Position numbers and translations under genes: made by a program. Positions 22,608 to 32,416 of a DNA stretch of 64,000 nucleotides are shown here, piece by piece (the stretch's first letter is position 1; each line of letters starts with the position of its first letter). Source of the stretch: Mycoplasmataceae bacterium UBA3729 (GTDB lineage: Bacteria; Bacillota_I; Bacilli_A; Mycoplasmatales; Mycoplasmoidaceae); the NCBI GenBank assembly GCA_002372615.1, contig DFHG01000008.1:36894-100893 (forward strand), given 5' to 3'. The notes beneath the pieces are model-generated. The model searched no databases, was not told where the DNA came from, and saw nothing but the letters and a program-made list of their open reading frames with translations.

Positions 22608-22625
22608 AGCCATTATAAATGATTA

Positions 22626-22711
22626 TGGTGCTGGAAGAGGGACTTGAACCCTCACGATATTGCTATCACAGGATTTTAAGTCCTGTGCGTCTACCATTCC
22701 GCCACTCCAGC
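22626..22711 (-). tRNA. tRNA-Leu (TAA)
   Basis: 86 nt with the long variable arm of class II tRNAs and encoded CCA. Acceptor GCTGGAG/TTCCAGC, anticodon loop CTTAAAA. Confidence 0.95.
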
Positions 22712-22714
22712 AAG

Positions 22715-22789
22715 TGGTGTCCCACCGGAGACTCGAACTCCGGACCCCTTCATTAAAAGTGAAATGCTCTACCACTGAGCTAGTGGGAC
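22715..22789 (-). tRNA. tRNA-Lys (TTT)
   Basis: 75 nt with encoded CCA. Acceptor GTCCCAC/GTGGGAC, anticodon loop CTTTTAA, standard TTCGAGT T-loop. Confidence 0.95.
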
Positions 22790-22793
22790 AATT

Positions 22794-22868
22794 TGGCTGG
22801 GTAGGTTGGATTCGAACCAACGCATGTCAGAATCAAAATCTGATGCCTTACCGCTTGGCTACAACCCA
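22794..22868 (-). tRNA. tRNA-Gln (TTG)
   Basis: 75 nt with encoded CCA. Acceptor TGGGTTG/TACCCAG, starting with U as is usual for bacterial tRNA-Gln, anticodon loop TTTTGAT. Confidence 0.94.
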
Positions 22869-22871
22869 AGA

Positions 22872-22956
22872 TGGTGGACAGAAGTGGATTCGAACCACTG
22901 AAACCGGGGGTGGCTGATTTACAGTCAGCTGCGTTTGGCCGCTTCGCTATCTGTCC
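22872..22956 (-). tRNA. tRNA-Tyr (GTA)
   Basis: 85 nt with a long variable arm and encoded CCA. Acceptor GGACAGA/TCTGTCC, anticodon loop CTGTAAA. First gene of the cluster. Confidence 0.95.
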
Positions 22957-23016
22957 AATGCTTTACATTATAAAGCAAAAATTATTATATAAAAATTAAA
23001 GAAAATAAATACAAGT

Positions 23017-23496
23017 CTATTTTATTTCTAAAATTTTAACTTTATATGGTTTTTCCATATTATGTTTTACTTCAACAGTAACACCAATTTCTTTTCCTAA
23101 TACTGCTAAAGCTAGTGGTGAAACATTAGAAATTTTTCTGTTAGCAGGATTAGCTTCAGTTTCACCAACAATAGTGAAACTTTCTTTTGTTTTAGAATCC
23201 ATATCTAAAATTGTTATTGTTGAACCAATTTTTATAGATGAAGAACTACGTTTAGTTTTATTAGAATCAATAAGTGTTGAATTAGCTAAAATATCTTTAA
23301 TTTCATTAATTCTTTTTTCAATATTAGCTTGTTCATTTTTTGCTGAGTCGTAATCTGCATTTTCACTTAAATCGCCTTGTTGTCTAGCTTCTTGTAATTG
23401 TTTAATTACATTAGGGCGTTTAACATCTAATAATTCTCTTAATTCTGCTTCTAATTGTTTTTTGCCTTCAAGTGTTAAAATATTTTCATTTGCCAT
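23017..23496 (-). CDS. greA: Transcription elongation factor GreA
   Basis: 159 aa. The N-terminal coiled coil includes LTLEGKKQLEAELRELLDVK and the tip DLSENADYDSAKNEQA, whose acidic residues reach the RNA polymerase active site to stimulate transcript cleavage. The C-terminal FKBP-like domain has SPLALAVLGKEIG and TVEVK. A TATAAT lies 10 nt before the ATG on the minus strand. Confidence 0.96.
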   Translation of the reverse strand: MANENILTLEGKKQLEAELRELLDVKRPNVIKQLQEARQQGDLSENADYDSAKNEQANIEKRINEIKDILANSTLIDSNKTKRSSSSIKIGSTITILDMDSKTKESFTIVGETEANPANRKISNVSPLALAVLGKEIGVTVEVKHNMEKPYKVKILEIK

Positions 23497-23548
23497 AGAT
23501 GTATTAATTATAGTAATATAAAGTGAAATATATGTTGATTAAATATGG

Positions 23549-24694
23549 TTAAGACCTCTTGCAAATTACATTATCTTTGTATCATGATAAAAAATGATCA
23601 ATTTTAGAAAGTGTCTTTTGTGGAATATTTTTAATATTATCATCCACAATATCAGGTTCAAGCGGATCAATAAATTTTAAACATCCGCTTTTAGGATCTC
23701 AATAAATCTTGTGTTTGTCAAATAAAGTATGAGTGTCGGGTTTTAATGGTAATATATTATCTTCATCTTTTATTTCCAATAATATTTCTTTGTCAAAATT
23801 ATTTTTAATACATTCTTTTTTTATTTCACATACAGGTTTGATGTGTGCAAATTCTACTAAATCAATATAAACATCATCAAATTTTTTTTCTCAAAAATTC
23901 TCAGTGAAATTTTTTCTTTTTTTATTAAGCTCACTATACAAATCATTACGATATTTTCTCACTATATTACAAATTTCTTCATGTTTTATTCTTTGTGGGC
24001 AATATTTTTTTTGAATCTTTTTAATTTTTGTTTTTTGCTCTTGTGGTGTTAATCGATGATTGAAATAATCAAAATCATCTTTAAGATTATGATCATGATT
24101 TAATCATTCATAAAAATCTTTATATTGTTTAATGTTATTTTTTCTAGAAAAATAATCCTTTCACAATAATTTGTATTCATTTGAATCTAATTCATCCTTT
24201 TTAAATTTTAGTCGCAATGATTGGAATAAAAAACCTATATTTTCTTTTTGATTTCTGTTTTTCAAATAAAAACTTGATTTAGTTGGATTACCTTGGCCAG
24301 AAGGATTTGAACCAGTAATAATGTAATCAATATTCCCTAATGTCTGACCTATTCATTCACTTTTAAATAATGAATTTATTTTCTTTATTTGTTCATTTTT
24401 TAGATTAATGTATTGCTTACATCTACCATTTATATTTGGAGTGTTGGTTAACCCAATGTTTTCTAATACTTTATTTCTAAATTTAAATCTAAAAGCATTA
24501 CTTTTATTAAAATGTGCTTCTGTTGTGAATTGAGTTATAAATAATTTTTTTCATTGAATTTTGTAGTCATGAATTCAATTATATTCATCAACTAATAATA
24601 TTACTTGGCAACAACTTTCTTGCTTTTTTCCAGTTTTAAAAAACAATGTAATTGGAACAAATGAATATTTAGCAATTCTTTCAACATAATGCAT
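23549..24694 (-). CDS. HNH-type restriction endonuclease
   Basis: 381 aa. The C-terminal third holds an HNH-like arrangement: YIDLVEFAHIKPVCE, DEDNILPLKPDTHTLFDKHK and IYWDPKSGCLKF, the A-H-I-x-P ... N-x-L-x-L ... H-x-L-F-D order of HNH_2-like nucleases. The N-terminal ~250 residues are Lys-rich and would be the DNA-recognition part; no family was recognised there. The ATG overlaps the methyltransferase stop (TAATG), so translation is coupled to it. Together they form a type II restriction-modification system of unknown specificity. Confidence 0.65.
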
Positions 24695-25702
24695 TATATA
24701 GAAACCTCATTTAACATAACATTTAGAGATGGTTTATTTGTCCATTCAGTTAATTTAAAATTTATTGATTTATAATGTGTTCTTTTTGATTTGTTATTTT
24801 TCAAAAATTTTGTTAATATATCTAAAATTAATTCTGGTGGTATATGGCTACGCTCCATAGCATTACGTTTGTATTTTATTCGCACTTTAATTTGTTTTGA
24901 CATTAATTTTGACAATTTTTGTTCTGTATTTAGCCGTTTTATCTCATCTAATTTATTGTTTTTGCATGCTCCTGATAAAATTAAATAGTAATTGTTACTA
25001 TCAATTTTTTTTATTGACATATAACCTTTTTTAGCTTTTTTTAAATTTAATTTAATATTTGATAAAAAGCATGTTGGTTTTTTTGAAAAATTTTCATTAT
25101 ATGCAGAATAATGAGCAATGTTTTTAATACCATTAGTAAAACCTAAATTGTATTTAATATATTTCCAGATAAGTGAAGATGCTGGATTTTCAATGTAATA
25201 ATTTTTTGGTTTAAAATAACATAAAATTTTAATTACATTTTGAATACACCTTTCACCTAGTTCACCAACATATTTTGGAACTTGTTTTCTTCCTAATGGA
25301 TATGAATTTCCTGAAAATCCATTTCATTTGACATCTTCTGGTCAAGTTTCAACTTTTTTTGTGTCATGATTTCAAAAATGGTGTGGGTTTCCTGAAAAAT
25401 AATTGCCATGTTCATCTTTTATTGTTGAAATTGATTGCATTGCAGAACTAAAAGATTGACATAAACTACTTGATACTATAATATCTGGAATTTGAATTTC
25501 ATTTTTTTTAATTTTTACATTCAATTTTTTAATAACATCATTAGTTGATAGATCAAAAACAATGTTATTAAATCCATTTGATTTTTTAATAATGTCTAAT
25601 GTATATACTTTAAAATATTTTTTTATTCGAGATTTTTTTAGAGCTAAGCGTAGTGAATTACACCCCCCCAAACATATCTCAAATAATAAGTCTTTTTACC
25701 AT
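24694..25702 (-). CDS. C5-cytosine DNA methyltransferase, frameshifted at a G7 tract
   Basis: The frame starts at ATG 25702 with MVKRLIIWDMFGG, then breaks at the G7 tract; 6 (or 9) Gs would join it to CNSLRLALKKSRIKKYFKVY and the following ~320 residues. The joined protein shows motif I (DMFGGCNS), a motif IV-like SSSLCQSFSSAM with the catalytic Cys, NYYIENPASSLIWKYIK (motif VI-like ENP.S) and ERSHIPPELILDIL near the C-terminus. These features fit C5-cytosine methyltransferases, although the normal PPC or PC of motif IV reads LC. It would protect DNA from the downstream nuclease. It is off as sequenced, unless translation starts within at TTG 25671. Confidence 0.68.
25663..25669 (-). repeat. 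Homopolymeric G7 tract in methyltransferase motif I
   Basis: Seven consecutive Gs on the coding (minus) strand, 34 nt after the ATG, in a very AT-rich genome. The tract encodes the glycines of motif I; a change of one base restores the frame. This is the layout of a slipped-strand phase-variation switch. Confidence 0.75.
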
Positions 25703-25768
25703 ACTTACTTGTATTTTAATATTTATTGATAAAGTTATTGCGAGAAAATTAAATTAAGTTATTAAGAA

Positions 25769-26185
25769 TTACAATTTCTTTAACAAAATACCGTCATTAT
25801 TTTCATAATATTTTCTTCTAATATTTATTTTTTTAAATCCATTTTTTAAATAAAAGTTGTAAGCCATTTTATTATTTGAATTTACTTCTGCAAAGATAGG
25901 TAAATTATATTTATGTAAATATTTAATCAAACCAGTTCCATATTTGTTATGTTGAAATGATTTAATGATGCCAATTTTAACTAAATCAATATGGTCAGTT
26001 AATTTATATGCAATCATATAACCTAATATTTGATTATTATTAGTACATTTAACAAAAATACAATCTTTGTTATTAAAACATGACATCAATATATTCTTTG
26101 AATATAGACTATTATCATGAAATAATTCAGATTCTATCTCACTTATTAAATCAATGTCTTCATTATTAATTTTTACAATTTTCAT
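25769..26185 (-). CDS. rimI: GNAT N-acetyltransferase, RimI-like
   Basis: 138 aa. GNAT features include ILGYMIAYKLTDHIDLVKIG, IIKSFQHNKYGTGLIKYL (acetyl-CoA pyrophosphate loop, Q-x-x-K-Y-G-T-G in place of the common RxxGxG) and a C-terminal FYLKNGFKKINIRRKYY typical of RimI. RimI acetylates the N-terminal alanine of S18. It overlaps tsaB by 20 nt, a pairing frequent in Firmicutes and mollicutes. Confidence 0.82.
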   Translation of the reverse strand: MKIVKINNEDIDLISEIESELFHDNSLYSKNILMSCFNNKDCIFVKCTNNNQILGYMIAYKLTDHIDLVKIGIIKSFQHNKYGTGLIKYLHKYNLPIFAEVNSNNKMAYNFYLKNGFKKINIRRKYYENNDGILLKKL

Positions 26186-26753
26186 ATACTATTGGATGCT
26201 TTAAGTATAGTGGTTTAACTATATCTAAATCTTTTACTAATTCGAATTTATTAAGATGAGAAATGATTTGTTTTTTTAAATCAACACATTCATAATTTTT
26301 AAATATTTTAAATTTTTGATATTTCTTTAATATTTTATCTAATGAAGAATTTTTAACTAATGATGGTTTAACTATCTCTTTATAATTGTCATAAATTGCT
26401 AAAAAACATAAATCACTTTTAGCATCAATTAGGCTAATACCAGTTCCATGATCTAATTGAAATAAAAGTGAGTTCATAACAAATAGTTTCTTATGTAATA
26501 AATTAGCTCATGTTTTTGCAATTGTATATCCTATTCTACATCCTGTAAAACTACCTGGACCAATTAATAGGTATATTGCTTCAATTTCATCCTTTTTAAT
26601 CTTGTTTTTAGTTAATAAATTTGATATTCTTTCAACAACAATATCAGTCATATTTTTGTTTGTTAAAATTTGACTATAACCAACAATTTTATTAGCTAAA
26701 GAAATGATTACTAAATTACAATAATTTTGTGTTGTATCAATAAATAATTTCAT
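26166..26753 (-). CDS. tsaB: tRNA t6A biosynthesis protein TsaB
   Basis: 195 aa. The N-terminal ASKHA-fold strand MKLFIDTTQNYCNLVII and the motif LLIGPGSFTGCRIGYTIAKT identify TsaB, the scaffold partner of TsaD in forming t6A37 on ANN-decoding tRNAs. The C-terminal domain is short and diverged. It starts 1 nt after the LspA-RluD stop and overlaps rimI. Confidence 0.92.
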
Positions 26754-26754
26754 G

Positions 26755-28011
26755 TTATTGGGATCTTAATTTTTCTAATAAACTATTAAATGTTTGATCA
26801 GGATTAATTTTGTAAGTTTCAACTAAATTTGTTATTGGATTAGTAAATTCAATAAAATATGAAGTTAAAAATTGACCATAGTTAATATAACCATCATCTT
26901 GACCATATAATGGGTCATTATATACTTGATGATGAATGTAATTTAAATGTACACGAATTTGATGCGTCCTACCTGTAGATAATTCGCATTCAATATATGC
27001 AGCATTTTTGTAATGTTCTAAAACTTTAATTTTAGTTAAAGCTTCTAAAGCATTAGGTTCATTACTTACAATCATTTTTAATTTATCATCTTTACTTCTA
27101 GTTATAGGTGCATTAATAACAATGTTATCATCTTTTAAATCATTATGAACAATACATAAATATTTACGAATAATTTTTTTATCAATAATTTGTTGCTTTA
27201 ATGCATTTGCGACATTTTGATTCTTAGCAATAATCATTAAACCATTTGTATTTTTATCTAAACGATGAATAATACCCAGTCTTTCTTTGTCAATAAAGTC
27301 ATTATTAGGATATTTAATTTTTAATCAGTCTACTAATGTGTTATCTTGTTGATATTTATCATGATGAACTAATAAATTTTTAGGTTTATTGATAATAAGA
27401 ATATTATCATCTTCATGAATTATTTTTATTTGTTCAAATATTTTGCTAGTCATATTTATTTCATTTAATGAAGTTTTTTTTGTAAAAATAATACTAAATA
27501 TCAATACAAAAATTGCTAATCCAATCAATCCAATTAAGATAAAAACATCTGGCATATTAAATACTGCTGATTTTCCAAAGAAACAAAAATAATCTAATAC
27601 AGCATTTTTTTGTGGATCACAACTAGTTGGATTTTTATAACACATACGATCAATAAAATTAAATAATGCACCACCAATAGCAACAGAATTAAATGCTAGA
27701 TAACATCCTTTTTGTAAAAAAATGAATACACCTATTAAGACTAAAATTAAAATAAACTGTAAAGCATAAATAAACCCAACTTTATTATCTAATCGTGAAA
27801 ATGCTATACCTGTATTTAATTCAATCTTTATTACAATAAAAGCTGATGAATTATTGTTTGCATTATAGTTCATAGCCCAGTTATGAACTGGTCATGAAAT
27901 AATAACAACAATAATAACACCAATAAAAAAATATATTAATCTTTTAATGAAAAGAGATTTAGTAAAATTTTCATTTAAAAAAGTTTTAATTGTACTATGC
28001 TTGTTGTTCAT
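26755..28011 (-). CDS. Fusion of lipoprotein signal peptidase (LspA) and RluD-like pseudouridine synthase
   Basis: A single 418-aa frame with no stop between the two domains. Residues 1-~185 are LspA: IELNTGIAFS, LAFNSVAIGGALFNFIDRM and AVFNMPDVFILIG, including the two catalytic aspartates, with four hydrophobic segments; it removes signal peptides before the lipobox cysteine. Residues ~190-418 are an RluA/RluD-family synthase: RLGIIHRLDKNTNGLMIIAK with the catalytic Asp, CIVHNDL, and STGRTHQIRVHLNYIHHQV. An S4 domain is not seen. Internal ATG 27456 (MTSKIFEQIKII) could also start a free synthase, but no clear Shine-Dalgarno precedes it. The two genes are neighbours in related mycoplasmas. 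Confidence 0.85.
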
Positions 28012-28017
28012 CACAAT

Positions 28018-28034
28018 ATTATATATTGTATAAT
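28018..28034. promoter_or_regulatory. Divergent, nearly touching -10 boxes of lspA-rluD and parE
   Basis: Minus-strand TATAAT (28023-28018) sits 6 nt from ATG 28011, and plus-strand TATAAT (28029-28034) sits 8 nt from ATG 28043. Only 5 nt separate the boxes, within a 31-bp intergenic region. Each -35 position would fall inside the opposite gene start. Confidence 0.65.
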
Positions 28035-28042
28035 TTATAAAC

Positions 28043-29950
28043 ATGGCTAACACATATAGCGATAGCGATATAAAAGTTTTATCTGGTTTAGAACCTGTAA
28101 GAAAACGTCCTGGGATGTATATAGGATCTACAGATTCATATGGTTTACATCATCTAATTTGAGAAATATTTGATAATGCAATAGATGAAGTAATTTCAGG
28201 AAATTGTAATTTAATTAAAATTACTCTTAATAAAGATCAATCTATAATCATCGAAGATAATGGTAGAGGAATTCCAATAGGAAAAAACACTCAAAGCGGT
28301 TTATCAACTATAGATACTGTATTCACAATTTTACATGCTGGTGGTAAGTTTGATAGTAATGCTTACAAAACTTCAGGCGGATTGCATGGTGTTGGTGCTA
28401 GTGTAGTCAATGCATTAAGTGAATGATTAAATGTAATTGTAAAAAGAGATGGAAAAATTTATGAGGCAAATTACATTAACGGCGGTCAAATTAAAAATAA
28501 TGCTCATTTAGTTGGTAATACAAATAGAAGTGGAACTTATGTTGAATTTAAACCTGATAATAAAATCTTTAGAACTATTAAATTTAATCCTTCAATAATA
28601 AAAGAACGAATTAGAGAATCAAGTTTTTTGTATCCTGGGTTAGAAATACAATTTTTAGATAACAATACAAGTGAACAAACAACTTTTAAAAGTTCAAAAG
28701 GTTTAGTTGAATATATTCAATATATTAATGAATCTAAATCTACTATTTCTAAAATCGGTTTTTTTAAAGGAAAAAGTAAAGATAACATAGAAGTTGAAGT
28801 AGCTTTTCAGTATACAACAAGTAGTTCTGAAATTATTGTCTCGTTTGCCAATTCAGTTAAAACTCATGATGGTGGTACTCATGAACAAGGATTTAAATCT
28901 GCATTAACAGAAGTTATTAATTCTTATGCACGAAAAAATAACAATTTAAAAGAAAAGGATAAAAATTTTGATGGTGATGACATTAGAGAAGGATTAACTG
29001 CAATTATTTCTGTAAGAGTTCCAGAAAAAATTATTGCTTATGAAGGTCAAACAAAGAATAAGTTATTTACACAAGAAGCGGCATTTGCAGTTAAGAAAAT
29101 TTTTGGTGATCAATTAGTTTTTTGACTAGAAGAGAATAAAGATGATGCTAATACTATTATTGAAAAAGTGATTACAAGTAGACAAGCACGACTTGCAGCT
29201 AAAAAAGCAAGAGAAGATGTTAAAAAATTAAAAAATACTAATAAACAGAAAATTCTGCTTTCTGGTAAATTAACTCCAGCACAATCAAAAGATTGAACTA
29301 AAAATGAAATATTTATTGTCGAAGGAGATTCTGCAGGTGGTAGTGCAAAATTAGCTCGAGATAAAAAATATCAAGCTATTTTGCCTTTAAGAGGAAAAGT
29401 ATTAAATGTAGAAAAAGCTAATATCAGTGATTTATTAAAAAATGAAGAAATTTGTACTTTAATATCTTGTTTAGGTACAGGTATTACACCTGAATTTGAT
29501 ATTACGGGATTAAAATACAATAAAGTTGTTATCATGACTGATGCTGATGTTGATGGAGCACATATTCAAATTCTTTTATTAACATTTTTTTATCGTTATA
29601 TGAAACCATTAATTGAACAAGGCCACATATATATTGCTCAAAGTCCACTGTATAAAATTAGTAGCAAAGATAATGCTAATGTTAAATATGCTTGAAGTGA
29701 AGAAGAACTAGATGAATACCGCAAACAATTTAAATCATATGATATTCAAAGATATAAAGGACTTGGTGAAATGAATGCTGAACAATTATGAGAAACTACA
29801 ATGGATCCTAATGTAAGAAAATTTATTAAAGTAAACATTGATGATCATGCCATAGCAGAAAAACAAGTTTCAACGTTGATGGGAGATAATGTAAGTTCAC
29901 GAAAAAAATGAATTAATGAAAATGTTGATTTTACATTATTGGAAGAATAA
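28043..29950 (+). CDS. parE: DNA topoisomerase IV subunit B (ParE)
   Basis: 635 aa. The GHKL ATPase domain has VRKRPGMYIGSTDSYGLHHL, EIFDNAIDEV, IIEDNGRGIPIG and TSGGLHGVGASVVNALS. The TOPRIM part has IFIVEGDSAGGSAKLARDKK, ILPLRGKVLNVEKA and MTDADVDGAHI. The TLISCLGTGI.PEFDI segment and the ending SSRKKWINENVDFTLLEE point to ParE rather than GyrB, as does the adjoining parC. It forms the ATPase half of topoisomerase IV, which unlinks daughter chromosomes. No Shine-Dalgarno is present. Confidence 0.92.
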
Positions 29951-29953
29951 GTT

Positions 29954-32416
29954 ATGTCATACAATAAAAATCTCATTAATAATACTTTAGAAGATGTAAT
30001 GTCAAATGATTTTGCAAAATATGCAAAATATATTATTCAAGATCGTGCACTACCTGATATTAGAGATGGGTTAAAGCCTGTGCAAAGAAGAATTATTTAT
30101 GCAATGAATAATTTACGATTATTCTATGATGCTCCTCATAAAAAATCAGCAAGGACTGTAGGTGAAGTTATTGGTAAATATCACCCACATGGAGATACAT
30201 CAATCTATGATGCCATGGTGCGCATGAGCCAACAATGGAAAAATAATAATGTATTGCTTGATATGCATGGTAATAATGGTTCAATTGATGGTGATAGTGC
30301 TGCAGCTATGCGTTATACTGAGTGTAGATTAAGTAGATTTGGTCAATTAATGACCGAAAATATTAATAAAAACACAGTTGAATTTACAAATAATTTTGAT
30401 GATTCAGAAAAAGAACCTATTATTCTTCCTACTTTGTTACCTAACCTATTAATTAATGGTGCAAGTGGAATTGCAGCTGGTTATGCAACAAATATTCCTC
30501 CATTTAATACTAATGAAATAATTGAAGCAATTATTACCAGAATTGATTCACCAAATTGTCATTTAAAATCAATTTTAGATGTTATGCCTGCACCTGATTT
30601 TCCTACAGGTGGTATTATTCTTAATAAACAGGGCATACTTGATGCATATAACAATGGGAAAAGTAAAATCTACATTCGTGGTGAAATTAAAAAATTAAAT
30701 GATAAACAAGTTGTTATTAAATCTATCCCTTATGAAACTAATAAATCTCAAATTATTCGTCAATTAGATGAAATTAAAGAAAAATATGATGTGCTTAATA
30801 TTAAAGAAGTAAGAGATGAATCTGACAAAAATGGAATTAATATTGTTCTTGATGTAAACAAAATTAATAATTTTGATTTATTAAAAAATATTATTTACAA
30901 AGAAAGTGAAATGCAAATTACTTTTGGAATTAATATGGTAGCCATATTAAATCATAAACCTGTGCAATTTTCTATTTTCCAAGCATTAGATGAATATATT
31001 AAACATGCCAATCATGTAATAATTGTTGCAAGTAAATATGATTTAGATAAATCATTAAAAAGAAAAGAAATTGTTGAAGGTTTAATAAAAGCAATTAATA
31101 TTATTGATGACGTGGTTTACATAATTAGAAATGCCTCTAATAAAGATAATGCTAAACAAAACATTATGAATCGTCTTGCATTCACTGAATTACAAGCTGA
31201 AGCAATAGTAAATTTACGTTTATATCATTTGTCTAATACTGATGTAAACAATCTAAAAGATGAATTAACTAACTTAAATAAGAATATTCAAGAATTAAAA
31301 TTAATTATTGATTCACAACAATACCGAAATAATTTATTAAAAAAGAAATTAAGAGAATTCAAAAAAATATTTGGTCACAACCGATTATCACAAATCAGTG
31401 ATGAAAATGAAAAAATTCAAATTGATACAAACGAAACAATTGATGATCGTGAAATGACTATTATTGCAACAAGAGATGGATATTTAAAATCATTATCTAA
31501 ACAAGTTTTCAGTAATGTTGATTACAAAACAATAAGAATTAAAGATGGTGATATTCCTATTGCACAATTTATTTCTAATCAAAAAGATAAATGTTTATTT
31601 ATTACATCATTAGGAAATTATGTATGCATTCCTACATATAAAATTCAACAAGCTAAATGGAAAGATATAGGGATTCATATAAATAATTTAGTAAAACTAA
31701 CTGATAATGAAAAAATTATTAATGCTTTCAATTTTGATAATAATATCAATGATCAAAGATGTTTAGTGATTGTTACTGAAAAAGGAATGATTAAAAGAAC
31801 TTTAATTAGAGATCTTAATATTTCTAAAAACATTAAAATTTCAAAAATTATTAAATTAAGTGAGCATGATTTAATAAGTGATTGCTTATTATTAAATAAT
31901 GATAGAGATGAAACTAACATTGGTATTATCAACAGCAATGGTGTTGGTTATATTACAAATTCTAATCAAATTAGTTTGGTTTCTGCGACTGCAGCTGGAG
32001 TTAAAGCAATGAATTTGAATAATAATGATAAAGTAATAGGAATTTTTGCTTTTTCTAATAATGAAATAAATAATAAAACTTTATTATTAGTTGCGAATAC
32101 AGGTATGAAACGAATTAAACTTGATCAAATTCCATTTTCTAATCGTCCAAGTATTGGTAAAAGTTTAGTAAATCAACCAAAATCTAATCCAAGTATTATT
32201 ACTAGTATTCATTTAGTTAAGTCAAATAGTACAATTCAATTGGTTAATGAAATTGATCAATTATGTTTTATTAAATCATCAGAAATTATAATTGGTGATA
32301 AAAATACAAAAATTAGTAAATTGCAATTTAAAAAAATAAAAATAGCTAATATTGCACCACATATAGATTCAAAGGTTGATTTTAACAAAAGTAATAACCT
32401 TCTCGATTATGAGTAA
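29954..32416 (+). CDS. parC: DNA topoisomerase IV subunit A (ParC)
   Basis: 820 aa. The quinolone-determining region reads KYHPHGDTSIYDAMVRMSQ, and AAAMRYTECRLS contains the catalytic tyrosine. NLLINGASGIAAGYATNIPP supports ParC. The C-terminal part holds the blades of a beta-propeller (for example VIVTEKGMIKRTLIRDL and LVANTGMKRIKL). It starts 3 nt after parE and overlaps yqeH by 8 nt. The residue matching the quinolone-relevant Ser80 of E. coli is Thr. Confidence 0.93.
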   Translation: MSYNKNLINNTLEDVMSNDFAKYAKYIIQDRALPDIRDGLKPVQRRIIYAMNNLRLFYDAPHKKSARTVGEVIGKYHPHGDTSIYDAMVRMSQQWKNNNVLLDMHGNNGSIDGDSAAAMRYTECRLSRFGQLMTENINKNTVEFTNNFDDSEKEPIILPTLLPNLLINGASGIAAGYATNIPPFNTNEIIEAIITRIDSPNCHLKSILDVMPAPDFPTGGIILNKQGILDAYNNGKSKIYIRGEIKKLNDKQVVIKSIPYETNKSQIIRQLDEIKEKYDVLNIKEVRDESDKNGINIVLDVNKINNFDLLKNIIYKESEMQITFGINMVAILNHKPVQFSIFQALDEYIKHANHVIIVASKYDLDKSLKRKEIVEGLIKAINIIDDVVYIIRNASNKDNAKQNIMNRLAFTELQAEAIVNLRLYHLSNTDVNNLKDELTNLNKNIQELKLIIDSQQYRNNLLKKKLREFKKIFGHNRLSQISDENEKIQIDTNETIDDREMTIIATRDGYLKSLSKQVFSNVDYKTIRIKDGDIPIAQFISNQKDKCLFITSLGNYVCIPTYKIQQAKWKDIGIHINNLVKLTDNEKIINAFNFDNNINDQRCLVIVTEKGMIKRTLIRDLNISKNIKISKIIKLSEHDLISDCLLLNNDRDETNIGIINSNGVGYITNSNQISLVSATAAGVKAMNLNNNDKVIGIFAFSNNEINNKTLLLVANTGMKRIKLDQIPFSNRPSIGKSLVNQPKSNPSIITSIHLVKSNSTIQLVNEIDQLCFIKSSEIIIGDKNTKISKLQFKKIKIANIAPHIDSKVDFNKSNNLLDYE

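Noticed and set aside
22660..22917. ORFs on both strands inside the tRNA cluster
   Set aside because: They are translations of five tRNA genes with encoded CCA ends.
28043..29950. GyrB rather than ParE
   Set aside because: The adjoining gene carries ParC signatures and the C-terminal segment fits ParE; gyrB/gyrA are expected elsewhere.
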